From Collybia mongolica (taxonomy: Eukaryota > Basidiomycota > Agaricomycetes > Agaricales > Clitocybaceae), in contig JAAXNY010000007.1 in NCBI GenBank assembly GCA_013420905.1, forward strand, positions 293,284 to 357,283: DNA of 64,000 nt, read 5' to 3'. The first letter of the stretch is position 1. Each line of letters opens with the position of its first letter. A program made the translations under genes and the position numbers. The notes beneath the pieces were generated by a model that saw nothing but the letters and a program-made list of their open reading frames with translations, ran no database searches and was not told the origin of the DNA. This document shows positions 36,593 through 48,640 of the stretch, one piece after another.

Positions 36593-39213
36593 CTATTTCT
36601 TTCATTCGAATGTACTCGAGATACAAGTCGAGGTTTATATGTATATGTATATATAAATAGAGGATAGATAGGATGGTGATGAGGAGACGATAGATTGGCA
36701 TTTTCTTCGGCCCAGTATAATTCAGCGCTAAGTTATACCAGGCCGAACAAGACAAGCCAGTGTCGAAGGAAATGGGCAAGACGACTGAAAAAAATGGTAA
36801 TGTAGAGTGTATAGAGATCGATTATACGATGGTCAAATCCGGATCACAACTAGTGGAGGAATGTGCAGGAGGGCGGGAGATATGGACGCTTTCCCGGTTC
36901 GGGGGTTCACGGCGGCACCGCGGGAAATAAAAGCGATGGTAGAGACGAACAATTGGGAGAGATGAGGCTTGCGTTGGACGGATTGACTAGAACCGTCAAA
37001 CATTTACCACATGAAGGGCGTGGGGCGGAGGATTAGGTGGATAGGGTGAGAAAGCAGTGGTTCGCATCCAGAGATTTAGCTAGGATTGCCGAATGAAGTC
37101 CACAAAAGCAGGGGAAGGAATAATTGGCAACGCCAAGGGAGTAAATGAGCGACTCTTGAGTTGGCGAAGCATAGAGAAGTAGGTTGAAGTCGGCGGCGTG
37201 GCTAAGGGCCGCAAAAGGGTCCTTGGAGAAGGAGGCGAAGAAGAACTGGCAGACTCAAGGAAGGTCAATGAAGACCTTAGTCGGAAAAGTAGGAAGGGGG
37301 TGGTTAGAGTTTGGCAGTTTGGCTAGGACCGTCAAACTTCGCCCACGGTAAACAGGAAGCGCAAAAAGCATTGGCGATATCACGGGAGGAAATGAACACT
37401 CTTGTGAAGCGACGCATGGGGAAAGTGGCTTGGGTTCGGTGGTGTGGCTAGGACCGCCAAATGCTTGAAATGTCAAGCCACTGTCGAAGAGAATATGGAA
37501 AGAGATTAAAAGGATGTAAAGTAGAGGGTATAGGGTTTGGATATACAATGGTCGAGTCGGGTAAACAACGGGCGAAGGAATGCGTGGGGGGGGCGAGAGA
37601 TATGGAAGTTTATTGGGCCTATCCCGGAGGTTCATGGTGGTACCGGCGGGAAACAAGCAATAGAAGTGTGCAGGGGAGAAAGGGCAAGAATGATGTAGAT
37701 CGAGTTTGGCGGGTTGGCTAGGACCGTCAAACGCTTGCCACAGGAGGGGGTGGAGTAGGGGTGGCAACTACAAGGCTTGAGCGGAAATTGGCTCGGGTTC
37801 GGCGGTGTGGCTAGGACCGTCGAGTACTGGCTACAGGACGTCAGGAAGAAGTTGGCCGTGTCAAGGCAGATCAGCGAAGAACTCTTGAGTGGGTGTGTGC
37901 ACGGCGAGAATCATTGGGGTGAATTGGAGGATGATTACGCAATAATGAGAACGGTGATAGAGAAGGAGAAAGGGGGTTGGAGGTTTTTGACGGCAGGCGC
38001 CTCAATGCTTGAATGCGTCCAAACAAGCTGAGATTAAGTGGAAGAATTACGGTCAACTAGAATCTAGTGGCCCATAAGAAGCGACATCTCACATTAAACC
38101 GTTCGACCGTCGACCCTCCATACAATTCCTCAGACTTCGGGTTGCTCTTCAGTGTCCTGCGGGCTTGAGCTGAGACACCGCACACTTTATGTTCTAATGA
38201 AGTACTGAGTCAGAATATCGAATCAAAACGACAAGAAACCGCCTTACCATGCAAGTAGAGACGAACTGCTTTTCAGTGTACTGCGGGCTTGAGCTGAATC
38301 ACCGCACACTATTTGTTCCAATAGCCAACAACAGAGATCAACGAAGAACTCATGGTTGGCGGGAAATGGGAGGAGTGGCTTAGGTTCGGCGGTCTGGCTA
38401 GGACCGTCGAACGTTGGCCATGGAAAAGTAGGAGGGGGGGGGGCGAATGTCATGAAATGGAAGGGATGAGTGCATGGAAGGGTCGTGAGTTTGGCGGGGA
38501 TGTTTAAAGTTGCATTCAGCTTGTGCGGGATCTGCGAAGCAGCTTTTAACTAGAGAATTTATGAAGATTAGAGCGCAGCGAAGTGGGAAAGAGGTAAAGA
38601 CTTACGTTGAGCTGTTAGACTGCCCGTCCTCTGATACACAACCCTTCATGAATTGGCGTGCTCTTCAGTGTACCGCGGGATTGAGCTGAGACACCGCATA
38701 CTCTGTGTTCTGATCAATCGCCCAGTCAGAACAGCGAGATAACAAACATGTCGTGTCGTCTTACCTTTGATATGAAAAAGGAAGCTCTTCAGTGTTCCGC
38801 GGGCTTGAGCTGAGGCACTGCACACTATATCTAATGCCGTTTGGAAGTAAGTCAATTGATCGAACAAACAGCGAACAAGCAAGCTTACTGTAGGCATAGA
38901 TTGAACGACGGTTGAGAGGAGAGCAGCACGAAGCCGCCCTCCTCCCGCTAGGACTTCGAGCGTTTAGCGTGTTCCGATGAGAGAAGCGCGATAAGAAGGA
39001 ATGCGGGGTGTAAACTGAAGAGATATGGTGCGTTTACCACTCTTTTTATAGCTTTCTAGAGGCATTTCGATCGTTTATGTTTTGGAAAGTTTTGCACAAA
39101 GGCATCGCCACACGCGACCGCATCTCTTTTACTGTGACAGAGTGTGACGGGTGTGACGGTTCGCGTCACCATGCACCCGACAAGGATTCCAATCAATTTT
39201 GATGTGCCTTGAA
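36593..39213 (-). mobile_element. Hairpin-array repeat element, copy C (same orientation as A, truncated)
   Basis: Homologous to A from CATTCGAATGTACTCGAGATAC to ATGTGCCTTGAA, but more divergent and missing the outer ends of A and B (about 240 bp at the left, and the segment right of the 13300 equivalent). It keeps the palindrome (36701-36750), the repeated GGCTAGGACCGTC motif, four 54-bp hairpin repeats (about 38142, 38269, 38658, 38784), the GC-rich stem-loop and the TATA box at 39042-39050. A long frame at 37255-37767 resembles one in A but is broken in B, so it is not treated as a gene. Confidence 0.75.
39042..39050 (-). promoter_or_regulatory. TATA box of element C (TATAAAAAG)
   Basis: Minus-strand TATAAAAAG in the same context (CTCTAGAAAGC upstream) as in copies A and B. 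Confidence 0.45.
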
Positions 39214-41743
39214 TAGCAAAGACCCAACGTTAAAACCGCCAAGAGTCAAACCCAGGGACTTGCAGGATGAAGCCGAGAAATCCGCTTGGAGAGTTTCGAG
39301 AGTCGGGCCTGGGTAATCACCACTGGTAGGTGGGAGAGCTACGCCCACGCACACTTGCCTATCTCGCTCGTGAGTAGCCAAGTATGACCCTAAATCTCAT
39401 TAAAATTAATGATTCATGTGCAGAATTACTGTCGATGTGCTTCCATTCGGAACACCTGAGGTATTAGTATAAACCATGGCCCCTTGGCGAGGCCAGAACA
39501 AGGCTGGGGGAAATAATGACACGGGCCGAGACAAACCCAGAGAGCAGGGTACGATTGTCAAGGGTTAAGCCTTGAGCCTCGCTACCCTGTAACCTTTGAT
39601 GGCGTTTCCTGTACATTAACATTAAACGCATATATCATTAGATTGGCCTATATAGCATACCATCCAGGCTGGAAGATATTGCGCGCCACCTGATTCATTT
39701 GAACAAATTAAAATAAACATTCGATGTCCCGAGAGGTTACAACCGTGTCCGCAAATGCATTTACAATCACCCATAATCTCTGAGAGCTGTGATGGTGGTG
39801 AGCGAGGATACTCTGATGCACGCTCAGCTCCACCGTTTTTCCATCATACCAAATACGAATTTTCTAATGTGATTAAAGCACAATGAGCAGTTAGAGTGTC
39901 TGCAGACGATAGGGAGGGTGGCAAATATATCGCAACCGCTGGTCGGGCGAACGGCCGGGCCGCCGGTGTATTTGTTATAGTTTGGATCAAAACGGATGAG
40001 TATGACATCTAGGCTAGGCCGTCTGGTACTGATAGAAAGGGTCATTTTTTGCCCTTGGTGCGATGCTTTTTGGAGGGCATAAACCAGTATGAAGCTTAGC
40101 CTTTACAGACACGGATTTCGAGAATCACAGATGCCGTTATTGGAATATCTTTTGAATGGGGTAATGGCACTGGCATAAAACATTGGCCAGGTTATCGCTT
40201 GCGTAGTACTGATGGCACCACAAGGTAAGCACTATACAGGACTTTTTTCATTACGACGATTACGCATGTCGTTCTCTATCAAGTCCTTCATGCTAATATA
40301 GGAAATACAGAGACACTACCCCACACCGCCCACCCGGTGCAGTGCTCACTGGTAGCAGTGTATTTTCTGATCTTTGATAAGCGGCGTATTGATCTCAAGC
40401 TTTAGCAGATGGGCCCAGGTCTCATGATGTTGTCGATAAATTTGCAAATTCGTGGACACCCCTAAGGTGTCTCAACTCTGTCAATCATTATCTCAACCCA
40501 AAACAACCCGATCGTTATGCTAGGGCAATTCCCAACCTCTGTACTGGGCGCAGCCGGTTATTGGTACAGAATATTCCGAAATGCTTAATTTGGGGTGACC
40601 TTCGTTCGCTCTAACGCCCTATTTTTGACTTAAGGTACGAACGCAAATCACCTTTAGTTATCTGGAACAGCTGTGTACTTTAAAATTAACCCGCAATAGG
40701 TGTCGCTTCGTCCATAGAAGCGGGATCTGATGATACCATCCACGCTTTATCGCACCACCGTCCCGCCAGCGTTGCACATCGCTTAACCTCAAAAATACGG
40801 CTCGTCCCATCGCCGTCGGCAGTTTGATGTTTAGGCTCCATAATACGTCGTTTAACCGTGTATACACTCCCAATTAACATATAATCTTTTACCGAGAACA
40901 ATAATAAGGGGATGATCTGTGGACAAGCAATACATTTACACCTTCTACCCCTCAAGCTTCAATGAAGATGGGGTTGATGATCGTCGTAGGTAAGGTTCTA
41001 TTTGGGTTCTATTATTCCGCAAATCACGGATGGAATTGATTGAATAGCCGGGCGGAGTTCAAACGTACATTGCCTTTTCTGACACGAAAAACGTTGGAAG
41101 AAAGTTGAACTTGAACTCGACCACTGCACAATGCTTCTGAGACTCTAATTTACGAATGTTACCCTTATATCTCTGGTAATGCCACACACTTTCAACCTGG
41201 ACTATACCGTTTCTCGTCGGCGCCTCTGCTGGTCGAATACATGTTCCGGATCTCTGTGAGGGTATCACATTCAGGCTTGTGAGTTAAACAATACATCTTT
41301 GCTCGCATATGACTTGTAGTTCCACTTCCATTTTCCATTACTCGGTTCCTTGGTAGAAACTCCACTTAGTATGTCGTACATTTTCCCGCTAAGTCTATTT
41401 CTGAGAGGCAAGGCGGTGGGAAACACCTACAAGCATTTCCTGTATTGAAGAACATGGCAATTCGTGAAAGTAGATTATCAGACTCATCATTTGCGTAACC
41501 ATACATGTTGTCTCCGAATAATATGACGGAATGATATGAACGTTAAAACAGTGCAAGGCGTTGAGCTGTAGTGAACCTGAAAAAAGAGCGAAGATCCTAC
41601 AGGCAACCTAAAAACCATAGCTAGTTCCAGTGTGCCATATCCAAACCATAAGGTCGGTATAAAAGTCCATCCAATTTTATCCATTGGCTAGTGCGAGCAA
41701 GGCATAAGGTCATAGCTCTGCCTCTCTCTGATACCTGTAGCGG
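39214..41743. other. Gene-poor region with ambiguous frames
   Basis: Minus-strand frames at 40658-40955 overlap each other in two phases, and one at 41059-41268 is isolated. None shows a motif. Position 39718-39770 has a short motif (TTCGATGTCCCGAGAGGTTA) that recurs at about 46085 and 46587, suggesting an old dispersed repeat. The original 3' end of the F-box gene (stop at 41622-41624) lies at the right edge. Confidence 0.35.
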
Positions 41744-41751
41744 GTCCCAAG
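41744..41751. repeat. Target-site duplication, left copy (GTCCCAAG)
   Basis: Eight bases directly before the TAGGGCTGCAC terminus, identical to 42544-42551 on the other side of the element. Confidence 0.95.
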
Positions 41752-42543
41752 TAGGGCTGCACACCGTACCGTATACGGCATACGGCCGTATAGTTTACGG
41801 TTCTGACGGCGACGGGTTTGCCGTAACCGTAACCGTACACCCTTCGGCGGCAAGCCCGACGGCACGGTACGGGTGCCAATACGGCCGTTGACGGGCTAAT
41901 ACGGGCATACGGCTAATAGATCTTACAATAACTTTGTGAGTATTGGATGTATGCCCTCTCGTTGTGTTGTGATTGCACTTCTTGCCTCAAGGGACTGTTT
42001 TTGACAGCGGAATATCTGTAATATGCAAGAGTACAGCTGTTATTGATGATCTCACCAGGTACGTGAATCAGAACACATACCTCTGCACTAAATTTATGAT
42101 TTGGCAGGAAGCGCGCCGTTCCCATCAAATGTTTACAGGCCGTAAACTAACCTTAGTGTTGTATCTTATATCCCTCCGCCCTGATATGTCGCTCCCCTTC
42201 GAGCATCCATCACCAATGGGAAGAGGACGTGATACAGAGTGCAATCCCAGCACACAAAGTAGAGGGGTTGATGCTACAACCCTTCTTCTGTCATCTGGGG
42301 AGGTAAATGCATCATCACACCAGTCTTTTGTGCAAATGCATCGATGAGGCGCATTTTCGAAGTCACGTGGGCCGTATACCCGTATCGAGCCGTCAACGGC
42401 CGTCAATTGACGGGCCGGACGGCGGATACCCGTACCGTACACCGTACCGTCAAAGGGGTGCGTTTGGGTGACGACGGGACGGATACGGCCACCGTAATAC
42501 GGCTACCGTATCGCCGTTAATACGGATACGGCGTGCAGCCCTA
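41752..42543. mobile_element. 792-bp non-autonomous hAT transposon (MITE)
   Basis: Terminal inverted repeats TAGGGCTGCAC (41752-41762) and GTGCAGCCCTA (42533-42543) are flanked by a perfect 8-bp duplication GTCCCAAG, as hAT transposases produce. Both subterminal regions (about 41763-41910 and 42365-42532) are packed with short palindromic CCGTA/TACGG units, the kind of repeats that hAT transposases bind. The core (about 41930-42350) is different sequence with no transposase, so the element must be mobilised in trans. It is inserted in the 3' coding end of the F-box gene. Confidence 0.93.
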
Positions 42544-44037
42544 GTCCCAAGCCATACCGCTCAAAATCGTACATTGTACATTCGAGGGGAAGACCTCTCG
42601 GAGACATTGGGTAACCGATACCTCGTCTTCGATCATGGATAGTCCAACGTCAAGGGCTTCCAAACGTTGGAAATGAATGTGCTTGGACATCGACAGCCCC
42701 CTGAGATGTGAGGCGTTCATGAACAGCCCAAGTAAGCGGAGGTTCGGGCAGTTCTGGGCGAATGGGACGAGTGCCTCAAGGGTGAGTTTGGAGGTCATGA
42801 AGTATCCTGGTGCGGAGTTGAGCCGGAGCGTATGGATCGTGGGCCAGGTCAGTGAGATCTCCTCAAGGTCGAAGCCGTTGAGGTCGATAGGGTGTTGGTG
42901 AATGAGGGTCAGGGAGGTGAGGCTTTTGTTGTGCAGGAGTGGTTTTAATGTACGAAGATTGATTGCCTCGCTCCTTTCTAACATTACTGAGAGGCGTGGG
43001 TCAATGGATGAAGACAGGTAAAGGTCCTCAATGTTTGGACACTCTTGCGCGATGCAGGAAACAAGATCTTTGACGGCTTCTTGTGTCTCGAACTCTGGAG
43101 ATTTCACCCGGAGTATCTTAAGCCTGGATGACGCGGGGAGAGCCGTTAAGAATCGTTGGGCATCGTGGAAGCGGGCAACGAACAGGAGTGTGGTTAACTC
43201 AAGGAATGCGCTTTCGTGAAGGGTGGGGCTGAAACTGCAGATGTCCTGCAACATTCCACGCAGATAATCGCACTCCACGTTGATGATGCTAGCGTCCGGA
43301 AGTTTCGACAGGCACTCAGCAATAGCAGTGGTAAATTGATATTGCCCAAGGGTAACGCTCTTCAACCTTGGAAGCCCCTTAAACAGGTCCACCATCTCCG
43401 GCTCCATATTCGCCGTCGCGGCGTCAATGCGTATATCGAGGTGGGTGATGTTGGGCACAAGGTCACGCACTTTCGGAAACAGCGATCTCACCGTCGAGAT
43501 TGGTGGTAAGTTTTCGGGAATACTAAGTGCGAGGTTGGTAACGCGACTGTGCATGAATAATACAGCGAATTCGGGGTTGTGGTCCCATGCCAGCGTGTGC
43601 ATGTTGGGGAAGATGTCTTGGTTTCGGGGGCATGTCCTTGCGATATCTAGGAAGGCGCATCTCTGGAGCTGTATGAGGTGGAACCTGTAGTAACTAAGGT
43701 GGCGAACGCGCTGCGCATATTTACTGAAGCTTTTCCAAGATTGAGAATCTGGTACCACTGAAAACGCCTAATAGATGACGTTGGGATGTGAGTAGAATTC
43801 TTGGTTCTCAAATATGGGCCGACTCACTGAGAGACCCTCGTCTTCTTCCATAGGTGAAGGGCGATTGAAGAGGTGGTATAATCCTTCAACGTGACTCCAC
43901 AGTGAATCAAGGGCGATCTCGTACCACTGCATGCAGACACGGGCATTTCTTGCATTTGATCCGTTGCTGAGGCAGCTGAAGATTTCGTGGAGGAGCTCCG
44001 GGATACTAAGGACCTTACGAGCACTTTCCATAGACAT
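42541..44037 (-). CDS. F-box/LRR-like protein, C-terminus cut by a hAT MITE
   Basis: Probable substrate adaptor of an SCF ubiquitin ligase. ATG 44037-44035 begins MSMESARKVLSIPELLHEIF, an F-box (IPELLHEIFSCLSNGSNARN ... CMQWYEIALDSLW) typical of agaricomycete proteins. One intron (43827-43768, GTGAGT...TATTAG) removes an in-frame stop; exon 1 is 210 nt and exon 2 runs 43767-42541, giving 478 residues. The second exon holds leucine-rich repeat-like segments (FPKVRDLVPNITHLDIRI, LPRLKSVTLGQYQF, CPNIEDLYLSSSI, LTSLTLIHQHPIDL, CPNLRLLGLFMNASHL, FQRLEALDVGLS). The stop TAG (42543-42541) is the first three bases of the hAT terminus. Beyond the element the original frame continues for 37 codons to a TAG at 41624-41622. 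An upstream TTG (44064) is in frame but not used. Confidence 0.8.
42544..42551. repeat. Target-site duplication, right copy (GTCCCAAG)
   Basis: Identical to 41744-41751. On the minus strand these bases encode the last residues (Ala)-Trp-Asp of the F-box protein before the transposon-supplied stop. Confidence 0.95.
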
Positions 44038-44404
44038 TCTGGAGAGCTCTAAGCGAATGGCCAAGGGTGGGCATCCTATATATACACGCTATGATTGATG
44101 GGGAGATTAAGCGAGCCACCATATTTTGATCGGATTCGGCTCTTTTCCTTTCGAAGGGCATTGTGAGCGTTGGCCATAGAACACATTCTTGGGGCCTTTG
44201 CTGTAGTCTGGGGAACAACAGTCTTTTATGGCCACTGCCCACTGATTCAGCGGTGGCAGCAATAGATCTAGATTAGCAATTATCAAAAAGTGTGAACAAT
44301 GAGTCGCAAAGATCGAGAAGAATATATAACTTCGTTGACAACGTCACAAAATGTACTTCTCTCCCCTCTCACTTTCACTATCTCACCAAAATAATCCCTA
44401 ATCT

Positions 44405-44990
44405 ATGGCTCGGACTCGAATCTTCCCGGACCGCCGCAACCAGAACAGCGGTACGTCAAAACTCCCAGAAGTCCAGCGATTGAATACCGAAATATATGAT
44501 ACTATTCCAACGTGAGACTTCGTGTAAACCAATAATGGTGTTTCGATCTAATTCTTTTGAATAGGCCGGAGAAAAAACTGACTAGGAGGCCCAAGGGAAG
44601 AAAGAACAAGACTGTAGAGGAGCGAAAAATAATTTTCGAGATGGATAGATGGGCTTTAGATGTTACCGCGCGCAGTGTCACCTGCGCGGGTTGTGGATAT
44701 GTTATATTACTCGACAAACGCACGGCGTTCAGCTACGAGAACTTCGAGAAGCACAAAGGCCGATGTACGGGCATACAAAGGAAACAACAGGACGAACTTG
44801 ACCAAAATGTGAGCATCTACGCTTTATGTTTGGCGTCCCCTGACAGTTCGTACTCCAGGCAGTTGAGAAAGATGTACACTCACTTCGATATCCATTTGCC
44901 CTTGGAACGCGGGATAGTGATGTCGAAGGGACACAAGGAGTCTGGGAAACATATTACTCAGTAGATGTCCTCGGTAGGTTATCGCTGTAG
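44405..44990 (+). CDS. Small basic protein with a C2HC-type zinc-binding pattern
   Basis: ATG 44405 starts MARTRIFPDRRNQNSGTSKL. Exon 1 ends at the GTGAGA donor near 44513. Exon 2 (from about 44565) encodes TPEKKLTRRPKGRKNKTVEE and a possible zinc site with CAGC (Cys-x2-Cys), followed after ~20 residues by HKGRC (His-x3-Cys). A third intron (GTGAGC 44810 to TCCAG 44858) leads to the last exon (AVEKDVHSLRYPFALGTRDS ... VLGRLSL) and the stop at 44988-44990. The protein is about 160 residues with a basic N-terminal half. A C2HC finger could bind nucleic acid, but the family is not recognised. It is divergently placed to the F-box gene. Confidence 0.55.
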
Positions 44991-47006
44991 GCTCGAAATA
45001 GCCGTATAGACGAACTCACTTCTGGTCTACAGACCTTGAAGCCGCTACAGCCTTACTTATGCTCGCGCGTGGTGGCTAATTAGAGGCTGGACAATCATAG
45101 CGTTGTTTTCCATTTGAATTACTAATTTAAAATATTGAGAACGGGCGCTACGTTCAAATGACTGACCATTGCATCGCCATTTTATTACTTTTATAACATC
45201 TTGAAGTCATATCTTCATCGGTTATTACTCTGTGAACTATAGTATCTTGTAGCCTACTTATATACACTCATTACTATTATCTCTATTTTGGCCAAAGTTT
45301 GGCCAGGACACCCCTTCTCCAGATCCACACCAGAATTATGGATGTACATCGTTTATTTCATACTTTTATATACTATGGACACGCACTGAGCCTGCCAATA
45401 TAAATCGTGACTTTAGCGTTAATATACACGGAAATAAGCCCGAGGAAAGTCAATGTATCAACGCGATTAGATACGATGATTCCCCGACACTTCGCACTGC
45501 TTCCTAGCTTTTCCTAATCAGTCTCTATGCGGCTATCCGATCGCCGCATCTCAGCAAATAGCCCATTGAACCCTGGTTATGAAACGACATCTCATCTCGA
45601 TATAAAGAACGTTTTCTGCATTTACATGCGGCTTAATCACGTTGAAGGGACATGGTCCCGGAACGATAGGATACGTGAGGTGACTTACCATACAGTCCAT
45701 GCATGCTTCGCTTTGTCAAGCCTACACACTCTCGAATCGGATTGATTGATTAAGCGATGCGTTGGTTGCGATGTTTGATTGTTCTCTCCACTGCGCACTT
45801 GCTCTAGTCAGCCTGAATGGTTCAACATCAATCAAATGTCTATAACGGGCAAATGCTCATCTGCACATCTTTCTCAACACCTCTGGGTGTTAAAGTAGCA
45901 ACAATAATATCATGAATCATGGTCGAGATTGGACGGAGTAACCAACAACCCATAATTAAAACATATAATCGACACCCCAACAACGGTCAATACCTAACAC
46001 CTCCATTATTCAATCAGAACATACACAATACTTTCCAAATGAATAATCCAAAAAAATACTATACCATATAATTCATTCAAGATTACAATTCGACACTCAG
46101 TGTCACGAACGGCTACAACTGTATCTGAAAATGAGCTTATATTGTACGATCCCGTAATTTCTGCTGACTTAGATACTCGTGCCCGTGATCGATTTGAAAC
46201 CTGGAAGTCATTAGTGGCATCAGTAATTATGAAGGAAATAACAGGTTTATCGCGGCTTGCGAAGGAGTTTGTGGAATAAATGGTGGTGCTGTGAGAGCGG
46301 AATTATAATCAGCCACGTTATCTAGAAAATACAATGAAGCTTGCACAAAAATCGCAAATACCAGAGCAATGGCCAGACAAGTTTTCTGCCGCAGCCTTTA
46401 CCAATACATGCGGTATATCCACAGCACAGAATAATCGCGGAACCAGGAAGTTCTACATTCAGTAAACGGCCTCCATGGTAAATGTCGAAAGGGTCTTAAA
46501 AAGGGTACTATACACAACTGCAGTGGATATCGTTGCGCATGCTCTATGGCACCCAGAAAAGGGAAAGCAGGCAATATTGGAGAATTAACATTCAATGTCA
46601 CTAGGGGTTACAACAAGGTCTGCAGATGTATGTATGTTTTTTTGTCTATTATCTTCCTCCATCTTCAAGGGCTGATTTATTCCATTCCGCTTTATGAATG
46701 GCTGGAGAAAGTATGAGAATCTTAATATGCCACTAAAGCGCTCCACTCGCTTTCCTACTCTTGCTGACTCACAGAGTGGCTTCCTGTTCTGCTTAGGCTA
46801 GGCTAGGTGCATTGGTTCTTTTGAACAAAACATCAAAATGAAATCTTTCACATTAAAAGGTGTAACATACCTTGTAACACCAGCCAGAACAGCATTCAGA
46901 ATGAAATATGCAGCCCTCGTCCTGAGGAATGCGACTGAGTCGGGTGCACGAAATTGGTTAGGGCTAATGCATCGGTGATGATAAAGCAGAACACTAATTA
47001 GCTGTG

Positions 47007-47303
47007 TCAAACAGAAATTATGGCAAAGCTTTCCTGGAAATTGCAAATACTTGAGTAGCAGTCAGAGGACCTCCTGCAGCCACCGTTGTTGGCTAAGCAT
47101 GCAGAACTTTCAAATGGCTCATAGGAAGGCTCAAGTGCGGCAAACACGGTGGTGCATGCACCGAGTATGAGGATAGAAAGGGTTGCAACGTTAAGCTGCG
47201 TCGTTGTTATGTATGTGTAGAGTGGCTCTGGGAGTAGTCCTATGCTCCTTACATCATTTATATACTTAAAGATGTTGGAGACAATGATTACATGAGGTGT
47301 CAT
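47007..47303 (-). pseudogene. Possible remnant of a cysteine-rich secreted protein
   Basis: Minus-strand frame with a hydrophobic stretch (NVATLSILILGACTTVFAAL) followed by SYEPFESSACLANNGGCRRS and DCYSSICN. The hydrophobic stretch would be a signal peptide if it followed a Met, but the codon in front is CTT. The frame starts 40 residues earlier at an unlikely ATG. Probably a decayed copy. Confidence 0.25.
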
Positions 47304-48423
47304 AGTTCAGATATTTTCAGAGATCTTATTCTCTCCAAAATGCCTATGAAGCTGTCCTGGTGCCTTGATCTTCTGAGAATTAATCATTTGTGACAAATAT
47401 GAATGCCTCAATTTTGGAGGGCCCCATCATGATATTGCAACACTCAGCTAGGTAAGATGTGCACATACAACTGTGCTCCTCATGACATTCAATCTATGGG
47501 TAGGTGCAAAACTTGCTTGGTGTTCACATTTGTAGTGCTTGTAGTGCATTAGGAATTATTTACCATTACAACAAGCTTGTAAGGGGATTACTTGTTTATC
47601 CATACTGTATCTAACCATTAGGATCACTATTGCACATCTTGCATAGCATTGCTGTTACATCTATCATCCTGACACACACTTCCTTTACCCCCCCAACAGA
47701 TAGTAGTTTACTCTGGAGAGACATATCACAGATGGATTGTTGCATTGGTATAGTTACTGATATCAGATTCTGTTGTTACTTGAGATTTACCCATGATGTA
47801 CTGTAAATAAGGTGCCCCTTCCCCTCCACAGAAGGGCACCTTTGCAATAGACTTGGATTTGGTTCTCTCCTTGTCATTAAGCCTCTAGTACCCTATACTC
47901 ATCCCTTCCCTGAATGGTTGGCCTTACTGTATATATTGTTCCCTCCTGAGCCTCTTGGAAACACCGTCTGGTCACTTGCTTCCATACCACAGTACAGGTG
48001 AAAATCATTTATTTGTTGGAATGATATCTTGATTGTGATGTTCTTTTGCCCCCTCAGCAGCGTGATTGCCCTAGACAGTATGATCATTCCAATATCAATC
48101 AAGTGTCTATGATTAGTAAACCTTTTTAGTTACATGTGTATATCTTCTTCACCACCCCAGGAATTTCTTGGCCATATTCCACAACTAATTTACCTATGGT
48201 AAATCATGTAAATGTTTCATTCACTTGAACTGAACCCCAAATCTCCCATTTTCCAGAGTAACACTGTCACTCAACAGCACTGCAAGTCATGCTCACCACA
48301 CTAGCTCTGCTTGCCATCATTCGAATCACAGGAGCTCTCATCATCCATGATTTATCACATGACTCTCCAACTACCCAGTGCAATAAGGGCCAAAGATAGG
48401 AGGTCTTTACACTCCCCCACATC

Positions 48424-48640
48424 TTCCAGCGGATTCTGAGCGGAATCCGCTCGGATTCCTGTCGGAATTTCGGCTGCAGAAGTAATAGAAAATGGCTGTA
48501 AAAATTGATAAAAATTCCGAACGGATTCTGCTCGGAATCCAAGCGGAATGAAATTCCACAGGAATTTTGGCTTCAGAACACTGAAATTCTGACAGAGTCC
48601 ACAGGAATTCTATTGGAATTCCTGGACGGAATTCCGGAGC
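48424..48640. repeat. Cluster of GGAATTCC-like palindromic units
   Basis: Multiple imperfect copies of GGATTCYGCTCGGAATCC and GGAATTCC arranged in both orientations within about 220 bp. A short possible terminal pair is TTACACTCC (left) and GGAGCGTTGTAAC (right). Could be a small inverted-repeat transposon. Confidence 0.45.

Noticed and set aside
42677..43690. Plus-strand frames opposite the F-box gene
   Set aside because: Antisense shadows of the LRR coding sequence, without start context or splice support.
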